Position numbers and translations under genes: made by a program | Source of the DNA: Lentzea aerocolonigenes | Lineage (GTDB): Bacteria > Actinomycetota > Actinomycetes > Mycobacteriales > Pseudonocardiaceae | Direction of reading: 5' to 3' | DNA length: 43,085 nucleotides | NCBI RefSeq assembly: GCF_000974445.1 | Contig: NZ_BBOJ01000003.1 | Location: 470,433-513,517 of the forward strand | Notes under the pieces: generated by a model | What the model saw: only the letters and a program-made list of their open reading frames with translations | Told to the model about the DNA's origin: nothing | The model's database searches: none | Shown: positions 8,201 to 14,416 of the stretch, piece by piece | Layout of the letters: each line of letters starts with the position of its first letter | How positions within the stretch are numbered: the stretch's first letter is position 1

Positions 8201-8428
8201 CGGGTCGCGGGCGCACCGCCGTCCATCGTCATGGGCATCTCCGTGTTCGCCTCGTACGACGAAGGAACCACGTGGTACCCGGTGCAGCTCGTGCCGTCCG
8301 CGACGGGGTGGGACGCGGTTCTGCACCATCCTCCTGGCGCACGCACGGTGTCGTTGCGCGCCACGGTGACCGACGCGGAGGACAACTCGGTGCAGCAGAC
8401 GGTCCTGCGCGCCTACGAGCTCAGGTAG
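5237..8428 (+). CDS. Secreted S8 subtilisin-family serine protease, 1063 aa
   Basis: The N-terminus is a signal peptide (MRRLRTLAAGFG followed by an Ala-rich stretch ending near residue 28). A propeptide-like region runs to about residue 170, then the peptidase S8 domain: Asp196 in VAVLDTGVD, His229 in GHGTH, oxyanion Asn326 in AAGNN, and nucleophile Ser403 in GTSMAAPH. All catalytic residues are present. After about residue 460 come roughly 600 residues of beta-rich sequence with an Ig/fibronectin-like start (VTVHNTGTAPVTLKLAL), as in large actinobacterial subtilases. It is probably released outside the cell for protein breakdown. No strong ribosome site is visible. Its 3' end overlaps the converging PRC-barrel gene by eight bases. 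Confidence 0.95.
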   Translation: MRRLRTLAAGFGLIMSLAAAAPPGQAPPSEQDRSVTLVTGDQVLEREIPGGSAVYVPQPGNGRDGIRFVQYGISGHHYVIPSDAAPLVATGKLDEQLFDVPQLLAQGEELRLVVQHGDKTVLGNSRRLASLSASAVQVPKARTADLWPKLTGADVTKVWLDRKVQVALHESMPQIGMPAAWSAGYTGQGVQVAVLDTGVDVNHPDLAGAVVAERDFTGSTSGTADRYGHGTHVSSIIRGTGTASDGRFRGGAPATSLLAGKVLDDWGSGFVSWVVAGMEWAAENGARVVNLSLGTSVPSAGDDLMSVAVDRLTKQTGALFVVAAGNNPAVLGSPAAAREALTVGAVTKQDVVAGFSARGPRSFDSLLKPEITAPGVDITAARAKDTEMGTPVDDRYTTASGTSMAAPHVAAAAAVLAGSHPGWRAPELKAALMSTAKPLPGETVYAQGAGRVDVARLVRQHTYARPGAVSFGPVHERDQQQVVTVHNTGTAPVTLKLALDVRDPSGNPAPAGMFGTDTDQVTVPATGTAQVTVRARTQASAPPGNYGGWLVGSSVDDVVRIPVALTKEAVPHHVIDLVTLDSAGKRVTGYPICVSLDTGERCQFVQREDGRLSARVPAGRHLLATNVFEPGAKPDTWQVSAVVRFVSVGRNSTFALDARTARPSQVTVDRTGSTDLGGTITLACDTPAGKVMFSASAPRLADLRVAPAKDEIGAKCRSTFGTVLVSEKDTYHLVFPSVGDVPAPEWSVHDDQLAAVETRNAVQGTGKQHALKTVSPISDGWFVVPWTSLTVPLPSTRTEYRSPGPWTWYTYFNTYTSDGEMFLSQQIANTTYPTAGPRTERWNASVFGPSLAPVDSTAYRYGDTVLFQIPFYGDQSPDHSGYLPGMTGTVSLFRDHELIGPGSIPFGNVSAWAQVPAEPGRYRLVVDAEQSSLPLSSRINAEWTFHSGHVDDSTQISLPLQVVRFAPPVDDRNTAPAGQEFRVPVSVQRVAGAPPSIVMGISVFASYDEGTTWYPVQLVPSATGWDAVLHHPPGARTVSLRATVTDAEDNSVQQTVLRAYELR

Positions 8429-8690
8429 CCGAGGACCAGTCGACGTCGTCCCACTCCACCTCGTGAGTCCCGCGGTGCAGCACGCGCTCGAGCCGTTCGA
8501 GCAGCCACGGCGGTTGGATGCCGGGCCGCTCGAACCCGAGCAGGCGTCCTCGCCACCGCGGGGACACGAGCACCCGGACCACCCGCTGCCTGCCGTCCTC
8601 GTCGAGTTCGGTCAGCAGGTCGGCCACCCGGCCGAGCGGGCGGCCCGCGCGGTCGCGGACCACGAGTCCCAGCAGGTCACTGGCCAGCAT
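8421..8690 (-). CDS. Small PRC-barrel-like protein, 89 aa
   Basis: Begins MLASDLLGLVVRDRAGRPLG followed by RVADLL and RVVRVLVSP, the strand pattern of a PRC-barrel. The C-terminal third (PPWLLERLERVL and the acidic EVEWDDVDW) is shorter than in longer family members. It overlaps the end of the upstream PRC gene by 14 bases, so the two are co-translated. PRC-barrel proteins are often regulatory or scaffold partners of membrane transporters; here the upstream transporter is the NRAMP-like protein, now separated by a TnpB element. Confidence 0.72.
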   Translation of the reverse strand: MLASDLLGLVVRDRAGRPLGRVADLLTELDEDGRQRVVRVLVSPRWRGRLLGFERPGIQPPWLLERLERVLHRGTHEVEWDDVDWSSAT

Positions 8691-9069
8691 CAGAGGCTCC
8701 CGGAATGCGTCCGATCACGTTGTCGCGCAACCACAACTCCAGCGCGGGGGTGTCTAGCAGCTCGCGCGGGACGTCGAGGCGGACCGCGCTGCCGATCTCC
8801 GCGACCCGCTCGAACGGGATGCGCAACGGCCGCGGGTCGCCGGTGGTGTGCAGCCGCCGTGCCACGGCGGCCATCCACCGGCCGATCACGCCGCCGATGC
8901 GCCTGCCCAGCGCGTAGTTGCCGACGAGGATCGCCGCCACGAACGGCCTGCCGTCGTCGGTGACGGCGAACTCGACGTCGTCGACCTTGCCGACGAGGTA
9001 GCCGTCCAGATCGACGATCTGGCGGTCCAGCAGGCCGAAGTCGACCCGCAGCGGCTGCGGTGTGCTCAT
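8677..9069 (-). CDS. PRC-barrel domain protein, 130 aa
   Basis: The N-terminal 75 residues form a PRC-barrel (FGLLDRQIVDLDGYLVGKVDD, then RPFVAAILVG), followed by a helical region (IGRWMAAVARRL) and a C-terminal IPFERVAEIGSAVRLDV segment of PRC type. The ATG at 9069 has an excellent GGAGGT at 9076-9081. The start site lies next to the left end of the TnpB element. Deleting that element from 9088 to 10449 would give the NRAMP-like gene a stop overlapping this ATG as ATGA, so the two were probably coupled before insertion. Function is inferred only from the operon. Confidence 0.75.
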   Translation of the reverse strand: MSTPQPLRVDFGLLDRQIVDLDGYLVGKVDDVEFAVTDDGRPFVAAILVGNYALGRRIGGVIGRWMAAVARRLHTTGDPRPLRIPFERVAEIGSAVRLDVPRELLDTPALELWLRDNVIGRIPGASDAGQ

Positions 9070-9196
9070 CTGAAGACCTCCAGGAGACCCGTCCTTCAGG
9101 GCGGGGAGGAATCGGCCCCCTGCGGAGCAGGGTAGGCAGGAGTAGTTGTTTCGTTGCCAGAGCGAAGTCGCGACCGCCGCCCAGCCGTATTGGGTT

Positions 9197-9207
9197 CCAC
9201 AGTGGAC
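9197..9207 (+). repeat. 11-mer CCACAGTGGAC, copy 1 of 4
   Basis: The same 11-mer occurs at 12016-12026, 16249-16259 and 20089-20099, all in plus orientation. This copy lies inside the TnpB element, just upstream of tnpB. Confidence 0.6.
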
Positions 9208-9216
9208 TGGTAGTTT

Positions 9217-10416
9217 GTGGCTGTGGGCGGACAGGTGAGGCGGGCGTTCAAGTTCCGCTTCTATCCGAGTGAAGCGCAGACTGTGGAGTTGTCGCGCACG
9301 TTCGGGTGTGTCCGCAAGGTGTACAACCTGGCGCTGCAGGCCCGCAGCGAGGCGTGGACCCAGCGTCGGGAACGGGTCGGCTACGAGGCCACGTCGGCGT
9401 TGCTGAGCGTCTGGAAGCGCACCGAGGAGCTGGCGTTCCTGGCGGAGGTGTCGGCGGTGCCGTTGCAGCAGGCGTTGCGGCATCTGCAGACGGCGTTCGG
9501 CAGTTTCTGGGCGAGGCGTGCTCGGTTTCCGAGGTTCAAGTCGCGGAAGAGGTCGCGTGCCAGTGCGGAGTACACGCGGTCGGCGTTCCGCTGGCGTGAC
9601 GGTGCGCTGACGCTGGCGAAGATGGCCGAGCCGTTGGACATCCGCTGGTCCCAGCCGCTTCCAGAGGGCGTGGTGCCCTCGACGGTGACGGTGTCGCGGG
9701 ACGCGGCTGGTCGCTGGTTCGTGTCCCTGCTGTGTGAGGATCCGAGCGTACGGCCGTTGCCCGCGACGGATGCGGTGGTGGGGATCGATGTCGGTCTTGA
9801 TCACCTTCTGGTGCTCTCGACCGGGGAGAAGATCAGCAATCCCCGGCACGAGCGGCGCGACCGGACGGCGCTGGCGAAGGCGCAGCGTTCCTTGTGCCGC
9901 AAGCAGAAGGGCAGCAACAACCGGGCCAAAGCCCGCATCAAGGTCGCCCGTGTGCACGCCCGGATCGCCGACCGGCGTACCGACTTTCTGCACAAGGTCA
10001 CTACTCGGCTCGTGCGTGAAACCCAAACGCTCGTGATCGAGGATCTCGCGGTGTCCAACATGGTCGGCAACCACCGCCTCGCCCGTGCCATCAATGATGC
10101 GGGCTGGCGGCAGTTCCGGCAGCAGTTGCAGTACAAAGCCGACTGGTACGGGCGGGAAGTGATCGTGGTGGATCGCTGGTTTCCGTCGTCCAAGCTGTGC
10201 TCGGTCTGCGGCGCGCTCGCGGCGGCGATGCCGTTGCACGTGCGTACGTGGACCTGTGGCTGCGGTGCGACCCATGATCGGGACGTGAACGCGGCACGTA
10301 ACATTCTGGCCGCCGGGCTGGCGGTGACAGTCTGTGGAGCCGGTGTAAGACCTCAACGGAACCCTCCGGGCGGGCAGTCGGCGACGAAGCAGAAAACCCC
10401 GCGGCGCGAGCCGTAG
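9217..10416 (+). CDS. tnpB: TnpB RNA-guided nuclease, 399 aa
   Basis: TnpB is the compact Cas12-like nuclease of IS200/IS605 elements, guided by an omega-RNA made from the 3' end of its own gene. The N-terminal RRAFKFRFYPSEAQ is the typical family opening. The RuvC residues are intact: Asp191 in VGIDVGLDHLL, Glu275 in VIEDL, and Asp354/Asp356 in HDRDVNAARNI. The zinc ribbon is C328-x2-C331 and C347-G-C349, with one residue fewer than the usual CxxC in the second pair. Arg/Lys-rich helices lie at about 105-115 and 220-245. GTG at 9217 is the longest start; GTG at 9223 or 9235 is possible. No tnpA is nearby, so mobility would need a partner in trans. Confidence 0.95.
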   Translation: MAVGGQVRRAFKFRFYPSEAQTVELSRTFGCVRKVYNLALQARSEAWTQRRERVGYEATSALLSVWKRTEELAFLAEVSAVPLQQALRHLQTAFGSFWARRARFPRFKSRKRSRASAEYTRSAFRWRDGALTLAKMAEPLDIRWSQPLPEGVVPSTVTVSRDAAGRWFVSLLCEDPSVRPLPATDAVVGIDVGLDHLLVLSTGEKISNPRHERRDRTALAKAQRSLCRKQKGSNNRAKARIKVARVHARIADRRTDFLHKVTTRLVRETQTLVIEDLAVSNMVGNHRLARAINDAGWRQFRQQLQYKADWYGREVIVVDRWFPSSKLCSVCGALAAAMPLHVRTWTCGCGATHDRDVNAARNILAAGLAVTVCGAGVRPQRNPPGGQSATKQKTPRREP

Positions 10417-10449
10417 GAATCCCCCGCGTTCACGAGGGGAAGTAGTCAA
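10300..10449 (+). ncRNA. Putative omega-RNA scaffold at the TnpB right end
   Basis: By analogy with known TnpB systems, the guide RNA scaffold overlaps the 3' end of tnpB and the right-end hairpin and stops at the element boundary; the following 20 or so bases (from 10450) would be the guide. Here that guide would match the 3' end of the NRAMP-like gene. The 5' limit of the RNA is a guess. Confidence 0.4.
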
Positions 10450-11675
10450 GAGCCCGTTCCCGTCAGGATCATCAGGGGTATCGCCGCGATCGCCGCCACC
10501 AGAATGATCACCAGGTACGTCACGCCCAGCACGTTGGTGAGGCGGCTGTTGACGTGGTCGCCCAGGTAGTCGCGGTCGTTGGCGACGAGCAGGATCGGCA
10601 GGTACGTCAACGGCAGTGCGACCGCGCTGAACACCAGCGAGTACTCGGTGATCGCGATCGGGTCGGCCGTGGTGAGCAGCAGCGCGACGCCGAGCAGCAC
10701 GCTGATCAGCACGACGGTGTGGAAGCGCGCGGCCTGGCGCGGGCGGACGAGCTTGCCCCACTGCCAGCCGAAGTACTGCGCGACCGTGTACCCGGCGGAC
10801 AGCCCCGTTTCCAGCGCCGCGCCGAAGGTCGCGGCGAAGAAGCCGAGGATCACCACGACGAGTCCGAGCTTGCCGAGCGTCATGGCGACCGGCAGCGCGG
10901 TCTGGCCCAGGGTGTCCACCTGGGCGCCGAGCGGCTCGTAGACCACCGCGGCGCAGCCCATGATCGCCAGCGACAGGATTCCCCCGAGCGGGAAGCCGAT
11001 GAACACGTTCACGCGCTCGATCGCGAGGTCGCGCCTCGTCCACTTCTCCTCGACGCCACCGGAGGAGAAGAAGAACACCTCGTACGGGGTCATGGCGGCG
11101 GCGAACAGCGCGACGGCGAAGAACCCGTAGGTCCCCCAGTCCTCGGTGGCCGGCGGGACGGGACTCGTCACCTGGTCACCGAGCTGGCCCCACGGCGGGT
11201 CGAGCGCGATGAACGCCACGACGAACACCACGAGCGAGAGTCCGGCGAGGCCGAACACCCGTTCCATGGGCTCGAACTTCACCTTCCACAGGACCACCCA
11301 CAGGACGAACGCGACAATCGGCACCCACAGCAGGTAGTGCACGCTCGTCGCCAGCTGGATCGCGAGCGCGACACCGCCGATCTCCGCGCTGAGCGTGAGC
11401 AGCGTGACGAGGTAGGAGCCGGCCAGGTTCGCGAGGGCCGCACGGGGTCCGAGGCGTTCGCGGACGAGGTCGAACACCGGACGCCCGCTCACCGCGGCGA
11501 CCCTGCCGGACATCTCGGCGTAGAGGCAGATGCCGACCACACCGACGACCACGACCCAGGCGAGCCGCATGCCGAACCTGGCACCTGTCTCGGAGTTCGC
11601 GACCAGGTCACCGATGTCGACGAAGCCGCCGATCGCGGTGAGGATGCCGAGCGTGACGGCCAGGAACCGTTTCAC
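10446..11675 (-). CDS. NRAMP-like divalent metal transporter, 409 aa
   Basis: A polytopic membrane protein with about eleven hydrophobic segments in NRAMP order. The two metal-binding signature regions are recognisable but altered: in helix 1 the canonical DPGN reads DIGD (residues 20-23 in GGFVDIGDLVANSETGARFG), and in helix 6 the canonical MPHN reads MTPYE (195-199). This places it among divergent NRAMP-related proteins, and I would not assume Mn/Fe specificity. The GTG at 11675 shares GTGA with the stop of the upstream gene. The stop codon (TGA at 10448-10446) lies within the TCAA right end of the TnpB element, so the natural C-terminus has been altered. Confidence 0.88.
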   Translation of the reverse strand: MKRFLAVTLGILTAIGGFVDIGDLVANSETGARFGMRLAWVVVVGVVGICLYAEMSGRVAAVSGRPVFDLVRERLGPRAALANLAGSYLVTLLTLSAEIGGVALAIQLATSVHYLLWVPIVAFVLWVVLWKVKFEPMERVFGLAGLSLVVFVVAFIALDPPWGQLGDQVTSPVPPATEDWGTYGFFAVALFAAAMTPYEVFFFSSGGVEEKWTRRDLAIERVNVFIGFPLGGILSLAIMGCAAVVYEPLGAQVDTLGQTALPVAMTLGKLGLVVVILGFFAATFGAALETGLSAGYTVAQYFGWQWGKLVRPRQAARFHTVVLISVLLGVALLLTTADPIAITEYSLVFSAVALPLTYLPILLVANDRDYLGDHVNSRLTNVLGVTYLVIILVAAIAAIPLMILTGTGS

Positions 11676-12124
11676 CGCAGGCCCTCCAGCACCGTCGTGA
11701 GCTTCTCCCCTGCCGCGGTGAGCCCGTCCACCGCACCGGTCGCCGCGGCCCGGTCGTCGTCCTCGAGCCCGGCGTCGAGGTCACCGAGCAGGCGGGCGGA
11801 ATCCTGCAGCAGCGGCAACACCTCGTCCCGCAGGTCCCGTGAGCTCTCATCGGGCACCGACGACTCCGCGATGTCCGAGATCGCGGTCGCCACGCTCTTG
11901 CGCGCGTCTTCGAGGACAGTGGACTCATATGGTCCGAACGTGTTGCCTCTCAGGGCCGTCTGCCCGGTGACGCGGGCGGTGCCGACCGAGGACACCGCGT
12001 TCTGCACGCTCGTCTCCACAGTGGACCGGAACTGTCCCGGTGTCTTGGGCCGGACCCCGATCAGCACCACGGCGAGCAGCACCGCCCCCAAGCCGATCAA
12101 CACCGCCCATCGACGCGTTCGCAC
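11672..12124 (-). CDS. Membrane-anchored helical protein, 150 aa, unknown
   Basis: One membrane helix at about residues 7-24 (VLIGLGAVLLAVVLIGV) precedes an Ala/Asp/Glu-rich, probably all-helical domain that would lie outside the membrane (SVATAISDIAESSVPDES, LPLLQDSARLLGDLDAGLEDD). I do not recognise a family. Its stop overlaps the NRAMP-like start by four bases, so the two are co-translated and probably work together. GTG at 12124 is chosen because it begins just before the basic anchor VRTRRW; an ATG at 12199 would add 25 residues and run through the inverted repeat at 12167-12191. A copy of the CCACAGTGGAC 11-mer falls inside it at 12016. Confidence 0.68.
   Translation of the reverse strand: MRTRRWAVLIGLGAVLLAVVLIGVRPKTPGQFRSTVETSVQNAVSSVGTARVTGQTALRGNTFGPYESTVLEDARKSVATAISDIAESSVPDESSRDLRDEVLPLLQDSARLLGDLDAGLEDDDRAAATGAVDGLTAAGEKLTTVLEGLR
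12016..12026 (+). repeat. 11-mer CCACAGTGGAC, copy 2 of 4
   Basis: Exact copy within the coding region of the anchored helical protein, read there as the Ser-Thr-Val codons on the minus strand. Confidence 0.6.
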
Positions 12125-12166
12125 AGAGCACGCGTACCCGCGTTCGGCCGCTTCAAACCTCGGACC

Positions 12167-12191
12167 GACGGCGGTATCCGCTGCCGCCGTC
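12167..12191. promoter_or_regulatory. Inverted repeat GACGGCGG-N9-CCGCCGTC
   Basis: Perfect 8-bp arms in the divergent region between the NRAMP operon and the VanZ/RDD gene. It could be an operator shared by both directions, or an RNA hairpin in the leader of the minus-strand operon. Confidence 0.5.
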
Positions 12192-12248
12192 CGACGCATC
12201 TTCACCGGACGTGGTTTGGCCAGGTGACGGGAACGGGCACAAAGCCGC

Positions 12249-13334
12249 ATGATCGTGTCGTACTGGGAGACCGCTCGAACGGGATTCGCGGCGTTCGTGG
12301 GCACAGGGCTGCTGGTGCTCGTTCCCCTCGCGGCGTTGCACTACTACCGGTTCGGGCGAGTCGAACCGCGGCGGGCGTTCGTGCTGTACGGGCTGCTCCT
12401 CTACGGGCTCGTGGCGCTGGCGTTGATCTTCTTGCCGTTCCCGGCCTCGCAGGTGTGCCGCGGCGAGCAGATGCTCTCGACGGTGCCGTTCCAGTGGTGG
12501 ACGGACATGAACAACAACCTCGCGGCGTACGGGCGTTCCGGCATCACGGCGATGGTGACCTCGCAGGCGTTCCTCCAGCAGTTGTTCAACGTCGCGCTGT
12601 TCGTCCCGCTGGGGGTGGTGCTGCGCAAGGCGTACGGCAAGGGGGCGTTCGCCGTCGTCGCGATCGGCCTCGGTCTGTCGTTGGCCGTGGAGGTGGTCCA
12701 GTACACCGGCAACCTCGGCTACTACCCCTGCCCGTACCGGATCGCCGACGTGGACGACCTGATGTCGAACACCTTCGGCGCGTTGCTGGGGTGGATGGTG
12801 GCACCGGCCGCGCTGGTGGTGCCGAGGGTGCCGCACCCGGACGACTCGGCCGCGCCCGCCGGCACCGTGACCGTGCCCCGCAGGCTGCTCGGGCTGGTCG
12901 CCGAGCTCGTGCTGGTGATCGTGATCGCGAAGCTGTTCCTGCACTCCGATCCGCGGTGGGCGGTGGGCGTGCTGGTCGTGTTCCGCGTCGTGGTGCCGGC
13001 GGTGGCCGGCGGGAACACCGTCGGCGGAGTGCTGCTGGGCTACCGGATCCGCGCCGAGGACGGCTCGCGGGCGAACCCGGTGCAGCTCGCGTTGCGGGAA
13101 ATCCTCGGCGTCACCGGTCTGGTGGCCTACGCGGTCGTGGTGTCGCCGATCATCGGCATCGGCAGGTTCGACCTCGTCGTCGTGGCCTGGTTCGTCCTCG
13201 GCGCGTTCGTCGTCCCGGTGTTCCGGCGTGACCAGCGCGGCTGGCACGAGCAGGTGACGAGGACCCGTGACGTGTTCGCCGCCCAGACGTCCGGGTACCC
13301 GGACCGCCATGACGACCTACACGCACACGGCTGA
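12249..13334 (+). CDS. VanZ-like/RDD-family membrane protein, 361 aa
   Basis: The first 195 residues have four to five membrane helices with the VanZ features FNVALFVPLGVVLR, LSLAVEVVQY and ADVDDLMSNTFGALLG. The remaining 165 residues contain an RDD domain: RRLLGLVAELVLV, then TVGGVLLGYRI and NPVQLALREILG, with three more helices and a charged tail. Fused VanZ/RDD proteins are common in actinobacteria; VanZ lowers teicoplanin sensitivity in enterococci, but the role of this fusion is unknown. The start is an ATG with only a weak ribosome site. It overlaps the following SRPBCC gene by 26 bases. Confidence 0.88.
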   Translation: MIVSYWETARTGFAAFVGTGLLVLVPLAALHYYRFGRVEPRRAFVLYGLLLYGLVALALIFLPFPASQVCRGEQMLSTVPFQWWTDMNNNLAAYGRSGITAMVTSQAFLQQLFNVALFVPLGVVLRKAYGKGAFAVVAIGLGLSLAVEVVQYTGNLGYYPCPYRIADVDDLMSNTFGALLGWMVAPAALVVPRVPHPDDSAAPAGTVTVPRRLLGLVAELVLVIVIAKLFLHSDPRWAVGVLVVFRVVVPAVAGGNTVGGVLLGYRIRAEDGSRANPVQLALREILGVTGLVAYAVVVSPIIGIGRFDLVVVAWFVLGAFVVPVFRRDQRGWHEQVTRTRDVFAAQTSGYPDRHDDLHAHG

Positions 13335-13716
13335 GGCCGACATCCCCGCCGACACGCTGTTCGGGTTCCTCGCCGAACCGAGGAACCTGCCGCGCTACTT
13401 CCCGCAGATGACGGCCGCCGAACCCGAGGGCGGTGACCAGGTCCACGTGGAGGCCGAGGTGCACGGCCACCACGTCGAGGGCGAGGCGTGGGTGCGGCCG
13501 GACGCGCAACGGCGCACGCTCGAGTGGGGTGCCGAGGGGCCGGACGACTACCACGGCGAGCTCCAGGTCGAGGAGCTGTCGCCGGGACGGTCGCGCATCA
13601 CCGTGAGCCTGCACAGCGTGCGGGAGGCGCAGGGCGACGAGGTGCAGCGCGGGCTGGAGCAGACAGTCGCGGTGCTCACCCAGACCGCTGCCGCCGACGA
13701 CCGGTCGTCCGGCTGA
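13309..13716 (+). CDS. SRPBCC (START/Bet v1-like) family protein, 135 aa
   Basis: A small-ligand-binding fold: TAEADIPADTLFGFLAEPRNLPRYFPQMTAAE is the typical N-terminal strand-helix-helix, followed by antiparallel strands (VHVEAEVHGHHVEGEAWV, RSRITVSLHSV) and a long C-terminal helix (VQRGLEQTVAVLTQTA). It resembles polyketide cyclase/dehydrase-type SRPBCC proteins, but no ligand can be assigned. The ATG at 13309 lies inside the end of the VanZ/RDD gene, so it is probably translated by coupling. A GTG at 13267 would add residues with no match to the fold. Confidence 0.85.
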   Translation: MTTYTHTAEADIPADTLFGFLAEPRNLPRYFPQMTAAEPEGGDQVHVEAEVHGHHVEGEAWVRPDAQRRTLEWGAEGPDDYHGELQVEELSPGRSRITVSLHSVREAQGDEVQRGLEQTVAVLTQTAAADDRSSG

Positions 13717-13725
13717 GGCCCCGGA

Positions 13726-14349
13726 TCAGGCGCCGAGGTGGCCGACCGGCTGCCCGGTCCAGGCGAACCCGTCCGGGTCGGTGAACGAGGTCGCACCACT
13801 CACGACGATCCGGTGCGATCCGGAGCCCTCCGGAGACACGCCGGCGTCCTTGGCGAGCGCCTTCCGCCGGTACAGGCCCAGCTTCACCGGACCCGAGGAC
13901 GCGAACTGGACGTACATGCGGCCGAAGCTCTTCTCCACCGTGAAGCCCTGGTCGAGGTAGCACTGCTTGGTCGCCGCCACGTCGGTGACGCCCAGCAGCA
14001 GCACGACGTCGTCGATCTGCCCGGTGGCGGGGCCGGTGTCCTTCTTCGCCGAGGTCGCGATCTTCCAGATGGTGCCGTCGGGAGCCTGCACGACACCGCC
14101 CCAGCCCCACATGGACTTCGCGACGGGCTTGAGCACCGCGGCACCGGCGTCCACCGCGGCGCCGACCAGGGCCTTGACGTCGGCGGGCTGCGACACGACG
14201 AGGGACAGGGTGAAGCCGCGGAAGCCGGTCGTCGGTTCCTGCGACTCGCGCAGGCGCAGCTGGGGACCGAGGCCGAAAGCCTTGGCGTAGAAGCGTTCGG
14301 CGGCCGCGAGGTCGGCCACTTCGAGGATGATCGCGTCGATTGAGGTCAT
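13726..14349 (-). CDS. VOC (glyoxalase/bleomycin-resistance) protein, 207 aa
   Basis: Two tandem beta-alpha-beta-beta-beta modules: the first begins SIDAIILEVADLAAAERFYAKAFGL and ends VVQAPDGTIWKIA; the second begins QIDDVVLLLGVTDVAATKQCYLDQGF and ends SFTDPDGFAWTG. This is the vicinal oxygen chelate fold, used by glyoxalases, extradiol dioxygenases and antibiotic-binding proteins. The usual metal-ligand positions are only partly conserved, so a binding role is as likely as catalysis. A 67-bp gap containing a strong hairpin separates its start from the end of the neprosin gene upstream. Confidence 0.87.
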   Translation of the reverse strand: MTSIDAIILEVADLAAAERFYAKAFGLGPQLRLRESQEPTTGFRGFTLSLVVSQPADVKALVGAAVDAGAAVLKPVAKSMWGWGGVVQAPDGTIWKIATSAKKDTGPATGQIDDVVLLLGVTDVAATKQCYLDQGFTVEKSFGRMYVQFASSGPVKLGLYRRKALAKDAGVSPEGSGSHRIVVSGATSFTDPDGFAWTGQPVGHLGA

Positions 14350-14367
14350 GCCGGAAACGGTAGGTGC

Positions 14368-14412
14368 GGCCCGGCAGCCGGTGCTTCTCGATTCCTGACC
14401 GACTGCCGGGCC
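14368..14412 (-). terminator. Long hairpin after the neprosin operon
   Basis: GGCCCGGCAG (14368-14377) pairs perfectly with CTGCCGGGCC (14403-14412); after one mismatch CGGT/ACCG adds four pairs, leaving a 15-base loop. It directly follows the stop of the last gene in the propeller operon. It lacks a U-run, as many actinobacterial terminators do. Confidence 0.65.
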
Positions 14413-14416
14413 GGGC

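Larger units (their letters stand above)
9088..10449 (+). mobile_element. Solo TnpB element (IS200/IS605, IS1341 type)
   Basis: Contains tnpB but no tnpA. The left end carries two hairpins, CCCGTCC-TTCA-GGGCGGG (9088-9105) and CCCTGC-GGA-GCAGGG (9118-9132). The right end has the order GAAT (10417-10420), an imperfect hairpin with CCCC/GGGG arms (10421-10439) and TCAA (10446-10449), the same guide-hairpin-cleavage layout described for IS608. The right boundary is well supported. The left boundary at 9088 is inferred from the first hairpin and from operon reconstruction, and could be off by a few bases or more. Confidence 0.75.

Noticed and set aside
9118..9132. CCCTGC-GGA-GCAGGG as an independent terminator
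   Set aside because: It lies in the left end of the TnpB element beside another hairpin of the same kind, and it is better explained as an element end structure.
9070..11043. A single 788-aa minus-strand frame from 8677 to 11043
   Set aside because: It runs antisense through tnpB and the wrong frame of the transporter. Only the last 130 codons (8677-9069) have a ribosome site and a PRC-barrel.
10554..12227. 557-aa plus-strand frame opposite the transporter
   Set aside because: It is antisense to membrane helices, with a product rich in His, Glu and Arg, which is the typical mirror of hydrophobic GC-rich codons.
13267..13308. GTG at 13267 as the start of the SRPBCC protein
   Set aside because: The extra 14 residues are Pro/Arg-rich and lie fully within the VanZ/RDD coding end; the fold begins right at the ATG at 13309.
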